Positions 1-7,928 of a DNA stretch of 40,993 nt are shown piece after piece. The notes under the pieces were generated by a model that did no database searches, was not told the origin of the DNA, and worked only from the letters and a program-made list of their open reading frames with translations. A program made the translations under genes and the position numbers. The number at the start of each line of letters is the position of its first letter. Positions within the stretch are counted from its first letter, which is position 1. The stretch comes from Lachnospiraceae bacterium (GTDB taxonomy: Bacteria > Bacillota > Clostridia > Lachnospirales > Lachnospiraceae), in NCBI GenBank assembly GCA_017411305.1, contig JAFQQI010000039.1:1-40993 (forward strand), given 5' to 3'.

Positions 1-82
1 AGGATTCTTTTTCTTTTTTCAAAGTTGCTAACAATTGTTGCGCTTCTATGGCGTCGTCTTTTTCAAGTAAGGCGATGGCTTA

Positions 83-517
83 ATGGAACAGGCACAGGAG
101 CTCAAGGATAAGATTGCAACCGGAATGGAAAATGATACACCGGTGACAAACATCGCAGACCTGGTAGGGGAAGAGGAAAATGTTGCTGCATTTATGATTG
201 ACGATAGCGGAAGCTTGGTTGATGAAAACGGCAAAGCAGTGACAGGAAATAATGCGCCAAAGGTGGAAGTCGATTCTGTTTCCAATGTAAGTGTAGAGTT
301 TCAGGCAGAACAGCAGGAACTGCGGGAAGAGATGAAGCAGCAGGAAGAAAGAGAACGTCTGGAAGAAATATGGCGTCTGCCAGAAATAAGATGTGAAACA
401 TTTGAAGAATGGTTTGCTGCTGAACAAGCGAGATTGGAGGCAGAAATGCAGGATCCTTTAGTAATTGTACCGCCCGCATCAGATGAACCGACAGAGCTAT
501 CGACAGGTAGTTCATAA
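83..517 (+). CDS. Small acidic hypothetical protein, possibly a remnant
   Basis: I do not recognise this 144-residue product. It is strongly acidic and Glu/Gln-rich, with a likely coiled-coil stretch around residues 75-98 and a Pro/Ser/Thr-rich tail. It has no signal peptide, membrane segment or known motif. The same frame is closed upstream by a stop at 68-70, and the site before the ATG (AAGTAAGGCG) is only a weak ribosome site. After the stop at 515-517 the frame still reads like a Gly/Pro/Ser-rich linker, interrupted by a TAG and then a TAA. This may therefore be the decayed end of a longer protein. It is followed by a hairpin at 590-626. Reality as an expressed gene is uncertain. Confidence 0.4.
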   Translation: MEQAQELKDKIATGMENDTPVTNIADLVGEEENVAAFMIDDSGSLVDENGKAVTGNNAPKVEVDSVSNVSVEFQAEQQELREEMKQQEERERLEEIWRLPEIRCETFEEWFAAEQARLEAEMQDPLVIVPPASDEPTELSTGSS

Positions 518-589
518 GGTAATCCGTCACCCGATCCGTCATAGGGGATCCCCAATATGCCGGCCGATTAAATTGGAATAACAATTTTG

Positions 590-626
590 CACTCCTAAGT
601 GATTGATTTATGATGACTTAGGAGTG
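590..626 (+). terminator. Perfect 11-bp stem-loop, possible terminator
   Basis: CACTCCTAAGT (590-600) pairs perfectly with ACTTAGGAGTG (616-626) around a 15-nt loop. No strong T-tract follows, only TATTAGGTTTTA. Terminator function for the upstream ORF is plausible but a regulatory hairpin is also possible. Confidence 0.4.
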
Positions 627-652
627 TATTAGGTTTTAGGGAGTATTTTAGG

Positions 653-820
653 ATGATTTCAGTTTTTTGTGTAATTGCAATTGCATACGGTATTTTCTGG
701 GGGATTTTTTTGCTGTGCAATCAGAAGAAAAAAGTAGATACTTATGTGGAAAAATGCCATGGCGGAAGCGGTTGCATTCGGAATGTTAATCCAATATGTA
801 AAGAGGAACGTTTGGGATAA
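653..820 (+). CDS. Short membrane-anchored ORF, overlaps next gene
   Basis: This 55-codon ORF starts at an ATG preceded by GGGAG with about 9-nt spacing, a better ribosome site than that of the overlapping ORF at 744. Residues 4-22 form one hydrophobic segment (MISVFCVIAIAYGIF...), followed by Lys-rich residues. It overlaps the 744-1199 membrane ORF in another frame. A single frame change near 752-756 would join the hydrophobic N-terminus to that ORF. Either two overlapping small membrane proteins or one frame-disrupted gene is possible. Function unknown. Confidence 0.35.
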   Translation: MISVFCVIAIAYGIFWGIFLLCNQKKKVDTYVEKCHGGSGCIRNVNPICKEERLG

Positions 821-1199
821 GGAGAAGCAGAACCAAATTTATGCCATGTATTTGTTTCAACCATGGATGATTCTGTCAATTCTGTATGGCAATTTGCAGG
901 AAACCTTGCTGATTTTCGTTTTCCTGGGTCTTATGGTTTTGCTGCATCAGTTTGTGAAAAGAAGAGGGGGAAGTCTTTCAGCGTTTTATCCCGAGTATAT
1001 AACAGGCTGCATAGCCGGATTTCTATGGTATGCATCTGATGAGATTTATAGACAAGAACTCTCTGATATTACAAATGCAGAGGAGATTCCGGTGATTCTT
1101 ATTTTGTCTTTGGTTTTACTGTTTGGTGCGACATTTTCCTGTATTTACCGTATGGCAGCAGGGAAATATAAAACCTCTAACGCAAAAAAAATGATATAA
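744..1199 (+). CDS. Hypothetical multi-pass membrane protein
   Basis: The 151-residue product has about three hydrophobic segments (roughly residues 36-62, 85-105 and 117-138) separated by charged loops. This suggests an integral membrane protein of unknown family. No ribosome site is evident before the ATG, and the ORF overlaps the better-initiated ORF at 653. Translation may depend on coupling, or the gene may be frame-disrupted. It ends directly before the tandem repeats at 1201-1240 that precede the symporter operon. No function can be assigned. Confidence 0.5.
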   Translation: MWKNAMAEAVAFGMLIQYVKRNVWDKEKQNQIYAMYLFQPWMILSILYGNLQETLLIFVFLGLMVLLHQFVKRRGGSLSAFYPEYITGCIAGFLWYASDEIYRQELSDITNAEEIPVILILSLVLLFGATFSCIYRMAAGKYKTSNAKKMI

Positions 1200-1200
1200 A

Positions 1201-1240
1201 TTTGCGGATTATGTCAAAAATCTGCGCATTATGCAGAGAA
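1201..1240 (+). promoter_or_regulatory. Tandem 20-bp repeat upstream of symporter operon
   Basis: Two consecutive 20-bp units begin TTTGCGGATTATGTC and TCTGCGCATTATGCA. The same tandem unit occurs at 5681-5720. Each copy starts about 116-120 bp before a start codon, and each is followed 64-65 bp from its first base by a possible -10 element (TAAAGT at 1265-1270 here). Two direct repeats one helical-phase period apart suggest an activator site. The TTnTnCA core resembles LytTR/VirR boxes, but that identity is inference. Confidence 0.55.
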
Positions 1241-1316
1241 TATTGTAAATCACAGGGGTTTTAGTAAAGTATTAAAAGTATGTAAAGTTGAAAGCAAATT
1301 AAAACCGCAGTAAGTA

Positions 1317-2945
1317 ATGGAGAAATATGCAATGAAAGAAGCAAGTATACAGGCAACAGATAAATTCAGCCTTACCAATCAGGCAATCGAAACAGCGGTT
1401 GAAACCCTTTCGGATTTTTTGCGAAGTTATCAAATAGAGCAAAAGGAAATCTTGCGGACAACGCTTACCCTTGAAGATGCATTGCTCAATTATCAGGAAG
1501 CTTTTGGAAAAAAGGCGGTATGCAGTTTAAAATGCATACGGCGTGTTGGAAGAATCCGCATAGAAATAGCAATCACAGGAGAAAGCTACAATCCTTATGC
1601 AAGGGAGGATGAGGAGGATTTTTCCGGAATTCTTCTGTCCCGCATCGGTATGGTTCCGGTATGGAGTTACCGGAATGGACAAAACATTATTATTCTTACG
1701 CCAAAGAAAAAACAACCCTCGCAAATGGTTTATATTGCGGCGGCTGTAGGGATGGCACTCTCCTTAGGAATGCTGTCGAAGTTGCTGCCACAGAGCGTGC
1801 AGGATTTGATATGCAGCGGAATTTTAATTCCGGTATTTGATACTTTTTTGGGGCTTCTGAATGCAGTTGCAGGGATGATGATATTTTGCTCTGTTGTGTG
1901 GGGAATATGCGGCATTGGTGATATGGCAACCCTTTCTAACCTGGGTAAAAAAATGATAGGGCGTATGCTTTTTATGATGACCTTTCTGCCTACGGTATTT
2001 GCATTATGTATCCTGCCCCTGTTTCAGTTCCGGTATGGCAGCGCGCAAGAAACAGTTGACTTGTCAGGACCTTTTTCCATGATACTTGGTATCATTCCGG
2101 ACAATATGCTTACACCCTTTACGGAGGGAAATTTTCTGCAAATCATATTTATTGCAGCAATGATGGGAGTTGCCCTTTTGGTACTGGGTAATAAGACAAG
2201 TCTGGTGGTAGCTTTCGTTGAACAGGCAAACAGTGTTGTCCAGTTAATACTGGAAGTTATATGTTCAGCGATTTCTGTCATCATATTTGTAAGTCTTTAC
2301 AGCATGGTAATGAATGGCAGTTTTTTTATCTTGCTAAAAGCATATAAGGCACCTGTATTAATATTAATAGGTTGCCTTTTTGCAATCATGGTATATCTGT
2401 GTATTATTTGCATTACCACCAATGTAAAGCCCAATGTGTTTATCAATAAAGTAATGCCTTCCTTTTTGATAGGACTAACAACAGCTTCCTCATCGGCAGC
2501 GATGACAACTACTATGGAAACCTGTGAAAAGCAGCTGGGTATCGATAAAAAGATAGTGAACTTTGGGATTCCTTTGGGACAGATTCTGTTTGGCACCAAT
2601 TCGGTTATGGAGTTTGTTGTCATTGCTTTTTGCATGGCTGAAATATATTCTGTACAGGTTACGCCTGTATGGATTGTAATGGCGATATTTACATCTGTTA
2701 TTTTAACGGTTGCGACGCCGCCGATACCCGGCGGCAGTGTAGCGCTTTGTACAATACTTTTTACGCAGCTCGGTCTGCCTCTTGACGGAATTGCTGTTGC
2801 GGTTGCCATCGATGTAATCGCAGACTTTTTCATAACGGCAGCAGAAATTTTCTGTCTGCAAGCGGAGCTTGTCATCACTTCCGGCAAATTAAAAAGGTTA
2901 GATACGGAAAAACTTTGCAAAGCAAGTTTTACTTTGCACAAGTAA
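1317..2945 (+). CDS. Dicarboxylate/amino acid:cation symporter with N-terminal RsbW-like domain
   Basis: The 542-residue protein has two parts. Residues 1-130 are soluble and resemble a degenerate RsbW-type HATPase: LTLEDALLNYQ (50-60) sits where the N-box belongs, GESYNPY (88-94) where the DxGxxYNP motif belongs, and SYRNGQNIIILTPKK (117-131) matches the last strand. Residues 138-522 are a DAACS/SLC1-type symporter, expected to import glutamate, aspartate or dicarboxylates with cations. It shows the Ser-rich hairpin-1 loop TTASSSAAM (388-396), NFGIPLGQ (415-422) and hairpin-2 PPIPGGSVAL (468-477). Family members are usually about 400-440 residues, so the N-terminal 130 are extra. The second ATG at 1332 has a better ribosome site (GGAG, 9 nt) and may be the true start. 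First gene of an uptake operon with the next two. Confidence 0.85.
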   Translation: MEKYAMKEASIQATDKFSLTNQAIETAVETLSDFLRSYQIEQKEILRTTLTLEDALLNYQEAFGKKAVCSLKCIRRVGRIRIEIAITGESYNPYAREDEEDFSGILLSRIGMVPVWSYRNGQNIIILTPKKKQPSQMVYIAAAVGMALSLGMLSKLLPQSVQDLICSGILIPVFDTFLGLLNAVAGMMIFCSVVWGICGIGDMATLSNLGKKMIGRMLFMMTFLPTVFALCILPLFQFRYGSAQETVDLSGPFSMILGIIPDNMLTPFTEGNFLQIIFIAAMMGVALLVLGNKTSLVVAFVEQANSVVQLILEVICSAISVIIFVSLYSMVMNGSFFILLKAYKAPVLILIGCLFAIMVYLCIICITTNVKPNVFINKVMPSFLIGLTTASSSAAMTTTMETCEKQLGIDKKIVNFGIPLGQILFGTNSVMEFVVIAFCMAEIYSVQVTPVWIVMAIFTSVILTVATPPIPGGSVALCTILFTQLGLPLDGIAVAVAIDVIADFFITAAEIFCLQAELVITSGKLKRLDTEKLCKASFTLHK

Positions 2946-2989
2946 GGAATGCAGAATGAACAGAGGATATCATGCGGAGGTTGTTTTTT

Positions 2990-4537
2990 ATGGGACAGAT
3001 AAGAAAAAAGTTAATCATATTCATGGTTTGCATGTTGGCAATGACAATTGCCGCCTGCAGTAAGAATGAACAGGATGTCACGGCGCAAACGGAAAGCGAA
3101 AAGGTTTATTTATCAGATTTGGAACATGGCACCATCGGTGTGGTTGAAGGAAATGCAACCTCTGTTTTAGTTTCACAGCAGCTGCCAGATGCTACAAAGC
3201 TTTCCTTTAACAGTCCTACGGATATGTCAATGGCATTACTTCAGGGGAAGATAGATGCATTTGCAACGGATGAGTCTTACCTGGTAGGTATGAAGTGGGA
3301 AGGCTATGAAGTGACACGTGTGGAGGAGCCGCTTGGCATCACGGAATATGGAATTGTATTTCCAAAAGGGGAAAGAAGTCAAAAATACCGGAAGGAAATC
3401 AATTCCTTCCTTATCAAAAGTCGTGAGGATGGAAGCTTAGAAAAACTGGAGGAAAAATGGTTTTCGGGCAAGGAACCGACGGAATTTCTTGATGCTTCAG
3501 CTTTGCAGCCTGAGAACGGAACATTGATTGTAGGAACCTGTTCAGCAGCCAAACCCTTTGTGTATATCAAGAACGGAAAACTTGCCGGCTTTGATATTGA
3601 ATTTCTCATTTTGTTTGCTCGGGAATACGGATATGCATTGGATTTCCGTGATTCGGATTTTACAGGAGCAATCAGTGGTGTGCAACAGAAGTATGATATG
3701 GCAACAGCCGGCTTTACAATTACGGAGGAGAGAAAGGAAAGCGTGGATTTCTCTGATGTATATACGGCTGCAGATTTGATTTATATTGTAAATAGCACTC
3801 GGGAAAATGAAGGGGTATGGAATTCACTCATTACCGGCTTTGATAAGACCTTTATCAGAGAGAATAGATGGAAGTTGATTGCAGAGGGGGTTGGTATCAC
3901 ATTACTGATTAGCATATGCGCCACTGTGCTGGGAACGGCAATCGGATTTGGATTATATATGTTAAGGCGTTCACAGATAGGTCTTGTAGTTAAGATTACC
4001 GGTTTGGCAGCAGGCATTTATTCAAGAATTATAGCAGGGACACCCACAGTCGTTATTCTTATGATTTTGTTCTATGTTGTGTTCGGCAAGGTGGATATCA
4101 GTGGTGTGATTGTGGCAATTATTACCTTTGCCCTAACCTTTGGAGCTTCAGTATATGAAAATATGGTAGTAAGTGTGGAAGGTGTTGATAAGGGACAGAG
4201 CGAGGCGGCCTATGCGCTTGGTTATAGCAGAAACCGTACCTTTTTCCGTATTGTGCTTCCTCAGTCCATGAGAGCGTTTATGCCGGTTTATTCAGGAGAA
4301 GTCGTTTCACTCATAAAAGGGACAGCAGTGGTAGGCTATATTGCAGTCAATGATTTGACGAAAATGGGTGATATTATCAGAAGCAATACCTATGAGGCTT
4401 TTTTTCCATTGATAGCAACAGCCGTGATTTATTTCATGATTACATGGCTGATGGCTCTGACTCTTGATATAGTAAGGAAAAGGACAGAGCCTAAGCGTCG
4501 CAAAAGAGAACACATATTGAAGGGAGTGGATGTATAA
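2990..4537 (+). CDS. Amino acid ABC transporter: solute-binding lipoprotein fused to permease
   Basis: The product (515 residues from this ATG, which has CGGAGG 9 nt upstream; an ATG at 2972 is an alternative) starts with a lipoprotein-type signal ending IAAC (Cys23). Residues 40-160 match the middle and last part of an SBP_bac_3 domain ([32 protein letters not shown]). Residues 176-268 match its beginning ([34 protein letters not shown]). The order is therefore circularly permuted. Residues 295-495 are a HisM/GlnP-type permease with the EAA loop [21 protein letters not shown]-like segment at 405-425. Function: capture and import of a polar amino acid, powered by the ATPase encoded next (stop and start overlap as TAATG). 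Confidence 0.85.
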   Translation: MGQIRKKLIIFMVCMLAMTIAACSKNEQDVTAQTESEKVYLSDLEHGTIGVVEGNATSVLVSQQLPDATKLSFNSPTDMSMALLQGKIDAFATDESYLVGMKWEGYEVTRVEEPLGITEYGIVFPKGERSQKYRKEINSFLIKSREDGSLEKLEEKWFSGKEPTEFLDASALQPENGTLIVGTCSAAKPFVYIKNGKLAGFDIEFLILFAREYGYALDFRDSDFTGAISGVQQKYDMATAGFTITEERKESVDFSDVYTAADLIYIVNSTRENEGVWNSLITGFDKTFIRENRWKLIAEGVGITLLISICATVLGTAIGFGLYMLRRSQIGLVVKITGLAAGIYSRIIAGTPTVVILMILFYVVFGKVDISGVIVAIITFALTFGASVYENMVVSVEGVDKGQSEAAYALGYSRNRTFFRIVLPQSMRAFMPVYSGEVVSLIKGTAVVGYIAVNDLTKMGDIIRSNTYEAFFPLIATAVIYFMITWLMALTLDIVRKRTEPKRRKREHILKGVDV

Positions 4538-5634
4538 TGATTGCCGTAAAGAATTTGAGAAAAGAATATCCGAACATTACTCCCCTTAAGGATGTAACGG
4601 TTACCATTAACGGCGGAGATGTGATTTCAATTATCGGTCCATCGGGAACCGGTAAATCGACCTTAATCCGTTGCCTGAATATGTTAGAGCAGCCTACATC
4701 CGGGCAGATATTTTGGGGTGATGTTTGTATTACGGATAAAAAGTGCAATATCAATAAAATCCGGGAAAAAATGGGAATGGTATTCCAATCCTTTAATCTG
4801 TTTAATCATATGACAGTAATTGAGAATCTGATGGCAGCACCCATGGAGCTTCGAGGTGTTGGGAAACAGGAGGCTTATGATAAGGCAATGGAATTGCTTA
4901 GGACAGTGGGGCTGGCAGATAAGGCACTGAATTACCCGGACGAGCTTTCCGGTGGGCAAAAGCAACGTGTTGCCATTGCAAGGGCATTGGCAATGGAACC
5001 GGAAGTGATTCTTTTTGATGAGCCTACAAGCGCATTAGACCCTACGATGGTGGGAGAGGTCGAAGCGGTAATTCGTGATTTGGCAAGAAGAGGTATGACC
5101 ATGATGATTGTAACCCACGAGATGAGGTTTGCCAGGGAAGTTGCCAACAGGGTGTTTTATATGGATGAAGGAGGAATCTATGAGGAGGGAACTCCGGAAG
5201 AGATTTTTGAACATCCGCAAAAAGAAAGGACTATACGCTTTATACGTCAGCTGAAGGTGTTTGAAGAAACAATTACATCAAAGGATTATGATTTTCTTGG
5301 ATTTATTTCCCGGATGGAAGAATTCGGGAGAAAAAGCCGGATGTCACAGAAGATGATTTATCGGTTTCAGGCGTTAATGGAAGAGTTGTGCATCCAAATT
5401 TTGCTGCCGGATCTTGATGATTCGTTTCAGCTTAAGGTGGCAGTGGAATATGCAGATGAACAGGAGGAAAGCTCCATGCAACTGAAGTATACGGGCCGTG
5501 AATATAATCCGCTGGATTCTTCAAAGGAACTATCTCTAAAAATTGCCCGGAATGCGTCCAAAATTATGGAGTATAGCCGGATAGAAGAAGATTTATATAC
5601 CAATTACCTGCGGGTAACGGTATGTGATAAATGA
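4537..5634 (+). CDS. Amino acid ABC transporter ATPase with C-terminal RsbW-like domain
   Basis: Residues 1-240 are a complete GlnQ/HisP-type ATPase: Walker [10 protein letters not shown] (34-42), signature LSGGQ (137-141), Walker B VILFDE (157-162), H-loop His194. It should energise the permease encoded immediately upstream. GlnQ proteins normally end near residue 240; here 125 residues follow. In that tail MEELCIQIL (281-289) lies where the HATPase N-box (E..xN) belongs, but Asn is missing. TGREYNPLD (319-327) matches the DxGxxYNP region without its Asp, and the end (TNYLRVTV) matches the terminal strand. I read it as a degenerate anti-sigma-kinase-like module, shared with the ATPase at 27625-28725. 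Whether it binds ATP is doubtful. Confidence 0.9.
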   Translation: MIAVKNLRKEYPNITPLKDVTVTINGGDVISIIGPSGTGKSTLIRCLNMLEQPTSGQIFWGDVCITDKKCNINKIREKMGMVFQSFNLFNHMTVIENLMAAPMELRGVGKQEAYDKAMELLRTVGLADKALNYPDELSGGQKQRVAIARALAMEPEVILFDEPTSALDPTMVGEVEAVIRDLARRGMTMMIVTHEMRFAREVANRVFYMDEGGIYEEGTPEEIFEHPQKERTIRFIRQLKVFEETITSKDYDFLGFISRMEEFGRKSRMSQKMIYRFQALMEELCIQILLPDLDDSFQLKVAVEYADEQEESSMQLKYTGREYNPLDSSKELSLKIARNASKIMEYSRIEEDLYTNYLRVTVCDK

Positions 5635-5680
5635 AAAATGTGCGGTATGGGCACTTAATCAGCGTTCTTTTTTTATGAAA

Positions 5681-5720
5681 TTTGCGGATTGTGCAAAAAA
5701 TTTGCGGATTGTGCAGAAGC
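5681..5720 (+). promoter_or_regulatory. Tandem 20-bp repeat upstream of acyltransferase gene
   Basis: Two 20-bp units, each starting with the identical 15-mer TTTGCGGATTGTGCA, lie head to tail. A matching but less perfect pair lies at 1201-1240. A possible -10 (TATGTT, 5746-5751, with TGC before it) lies 65 bp from the first base. The arrangement suggests a dimeric direct-repeat activator, possibly LytTR-like. No such regulator is encoded in the window. Confidence 0.6.
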
Positions 5721-5800
5721 TATTGGAAAAAATATTAATAATTGCTATGTTTGGGAAAGGTATTGCCACAGATGAAAAATAATGTGAAAGAGGAAATGCA

Positions 5801-6898
5801 ATGAAACGATTATCCGTTGTGTCAGAGTTTTTTTCAAAAGAAGAGATCAATACCGAAAGGCAGGAAGAGTTTGATTATCTCAAGGGGCTTTTCATGGTAT
5901 TTATTTTTGGTATTCATGCGTTTCAGGCAACATTAACGGAACCGGATTTATGCATGAAGATACTGTACGGATTTGCGACCATGATGGGGGCGGCTCTTTT
6001 TATGTTTGTTATGGGCATGGGAACTGTTTACAGCAAAAACGCAAATGCCGGTTCTTTGACGAAAAGCGGAGTCAAAATGATAGCATATCAGTATCTTAAT
6101 AATCTCCTGTATCTGATTGCACTGGCCATTCCATATCCTTTTGTGAAGAATATGCTTAGAGCGGAAGAATCAGAAATGTTCCGGTGCCTGATGGGAATAT
6201 ACATTCAGTATACGAATATATTTTTTATGACAGGTGTCATATATTTACTGCTGGCATTGCTTAAGAAACTAAAGTTGCCGACTGCCGGTTATGCAGTGAT
6301 TGCTTTTATGAGTGCCTTCGCTGCACCGTTGATAGCAGGAAGACCGGTGGACATTCCTGTCTTGGGGTATATATGTAAACTGCTGATTGGTCGGGATTTA
6401 TTTACGTCATTTATACCGCTTTATTTTGTCTCTTATGTTCTGATTGGAGTTGTTTTCGGAAAAGTGCTTCGGCATGTAAAGGATAAGACAATATTTTATA
6501 AGGTTATTATTGTAGTGAGTGGTATTTGTGTTGTGGGAACCTGGATGTATCTTTTTAGTGCGTATGGTTTCAGTAAGGAATTGTATGACTTTCTTACCCT
6601 GACTTATTCTGAGCCCGGATTTTTACATGTAGTAGCAAGTGTTGCGCATATATTGTTTTTTGCAGGGGTGTTCTATTTAGGAAGAAGCTATTTGAGAAAA
6701 GAAAATATAATCTGTAAGCAAATACTATATTACAGCAAACATATTTCCAAATATTATGCGTTTCATATAGTACCGTATTTTATAGCACTGGGTTTTCATA
6801 AGTATTTGCCGTTTGCAGCATGGCAGTGCTGGATTTTAGCACTGGTAAGTATGATATTCACAGAATTAGTGGTACACTTATTTGTGCATAAAGTATAA
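5801..6898 (+). CDS. Membrane acyltransferase-like protein (acyltransferase 3 / DUF1624 type)
   Basis: The 365-residue protein has about ten hydrophobic segments and opens with FDYLKGLFMVFIFGIHAF (residues 25-42). This resembles the first helix of acyltransferase-3 family proteins, which carry a histidine needed to move acyl groups across or at the membrane. Near the C-terminus, SKHISKYYAFHIVPYF resembles the family's last conserved helix. Likely role: O- or N-acylation of a lipid, glycan or small molecule; the substrate is unknown. The start has GAGGA 8 nt upstream. The gene has its own regulatory region with tandem repeats at 5681-5720, shared with the symporter operon. Assignment to the exact family is moderate. 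Confidence 0.65.
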   Translation: MKRLSVVSEFFSKEEINTERQEEFDYLKGLFMVFIFGIHAFQATLTEPDLCMKILYGFATMMGAALFMFVMGMGTVYSKNANAGSLTKSGVKMIAYQYLNNLLYLIALAIPYPFVKNMLRAEESEMFRCLMGIYIQYTNIFFMTGVIYLLLALLKKLKLPTAGYAVIAFMSAFAAPLIAGRPVDIPVLGYICKLLIGRDLFTSFIPLYFVSYVLIGVVFGKVLRHVKDKTIFYKVIIVVSGICVVGTWMYLFSAYGFSKELYDFLTLTYSEPGFLHVVASVAHILFFAGVFYLGRSYLRKENIICKQILYYSKHISKYYAFHIVPYFIALGFHKYLPFAAWQCWILALVSMIFTELVVHLFVHKV

Positions 6899-6960
6899 TA
6901 AATTATAATCTTTGCAGTAAATTATTATAGATTAAAAAATAATTTGGAGGAATTTAAAGA

Positions 6961-7839
6961 ATGAAAAAAATGCTTAGTGTTTGTTTGATTTTCTGCCTTG
7001 TAATGGGTATGACATGCGGTTGTGCAAAAGCGCCGGAAAAAAACGGAGGAAAATCTGCACAAGGTGTGTTACCGCTTAAGACAGGGATATTAGCAAGAAG
7101 TGCTGTTAGTGAGGAAGAAAGCGAAAAAGCGATAGGCGAGCACACCAGGTCCCATGTGAAAGGGGATATGACTTTTGAGCTTACCTTCTACGATAATATG
7201 TCGTCCATGCTTATGGCACTTCAGGCAAAAGATATTTATGTAATGATTTTGGCAGACAGTGTTGCACAATACATAGTAGCTCAGAATGACGCTTTGATGA
7301 TTGCACCGGAAAGAGAAGGAGAAGGCCTGAATCAGAATATTGCATCCTATCAGATGATGATGAAAGAGGAAGATACGGATATTCAACAGAAGTTTAATGA
7401 TGCCATTGTAGAACTAAAGGCAGAAGGCGTCATTGATGAACTGGCTGAGACACATATCAAGGGGCATACAGATGGTTCTAATCCCCAGCCCGTAGAGATT
7501 CCGGTAACAGATGGAGCTGATACCATTAAAGTAGCGGTTACGGGAGACCTTCCCCCTCTTGATTTTGTGGCAGCAGACGGAACTCCTGCCGGATTCAATA
7601 TGGCATTACTTGCAGAAATCGCAAAAAAAGCTAACATTAATATTGAAGTAGTACAGGTAGACACCGGCGCAAGGGCTGCCGCTTTAACTTCGGGCCGTGC
7701 GGATGTCATTTTCTGGGTGAATACCAACTCCTGTTCTGTACACGGAGAGATTGAAAAAGGAGCTGATATTCCGGAAGGAACTGTTACAACAGAACCGTAT
7801 TTTTCAGAGGCGATGAGTTTTGTAACATTTAAGCAGTAA
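6961..7839 (+). CDS. Solute-binding lipoprotein with circularly permuted SBP_bac_3 domain
   Basis: A lipoprotein signal (charged MKK, hydrophobic core, TCGC with Cys21 as likely lipidation site) leads a 292-residue extracytoplasmic protein. Residues 38-168 correspond to the second lobe and the C-terminal return of a type-3 amino acid binding protein. Residues 186-292 correspond to its beginning: IKVAVTGDLPPLDF, GTPAGFNMALLAEIAKKA, TSGRADVIF, EPYFSEAMSFV. The fold order is thus permuted at the same hinge as in the fused protein at 2990-4537. It has no permease next to it. It could serve the permease/ATPase pair at 27625-29390, which lacks a binding protein, or it could act as a sensor (inference). 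Strong GGAGG ribosome site; a terminator follows. Confidence 0.8.
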   Translation: MKKMLSVCLIFCLVMGMTCGCAKAPEKNGGKSAQGVLPLKTGILARSAVSEEESEKAIGEHTRSHVKGDMTFELTFYDNMSSMLMALQAKDIYVMILADSVAQYIVAQNDALMIAPEREGEGLNQNIASYQMMMKEEDTDIQQKFNDAIVELKAEGVIDELAETHIKGHTDGSNPQPVEIPVTDGADTIKVAVTGDLPPLDFVAADGTPAGFNMALLAEIAKKANINIEVVQVDTGARAAALTSGRADVIFWVNTNSCSVHGEIEKGADIPEGTVTTEPYFSEAMSFVTFKQ

Positions 7840-7851
7840 TATGGTTATAAC

Positions 7852-7885
7852 AAAAACACACGGTACATTTGTACGGTGTGTTTTT
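7852..7885 (+). terminator. Intrinsic terminator after solute-binding protein
   Basis: A 10-bp perfect stem AAAAACACAC (7852-7861) / GTGTGTTTTT (7876-7885), plus inner GTAC/GTAC pairing around an ATTT loop, ends in a T-run. It separates the lipoprotein gene from the alarmone genes. It also argues against a start codon at 7869 for the next gene. Confidence 0.8.
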
Positions 7886-7928
7886 GAAGATTATAAGCAA
7901 AAAACGAAAGAGGCAGAGGAAAGTAATT

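Noticed and set aside
1-79. Open minus-strand reading (AIALLEKDD...) at the window edge
   Set aside because: It looks protein-like but has no start codon in the window and is closed by a stop near 81-83; too short to call.
2297-2941. 214-residue minus-strand ORF opposite the symporter
   Set aside because: It is a shadow of the symporter, whose motifs and helices lie in the + frame; no ribosome site on the minus strand.
5635-5680. Terminator after the first ABC operon
   Set aside because: Only a 4-bp GTGC/GCAC stem well before the T-run; too weak to report.
7869-7928. Upstream start for the alarmone synthetase
   Set aside because: It falls inside an intrinsic terminator and lacks a ribosome site; 7929 has AGAGGAAAG.
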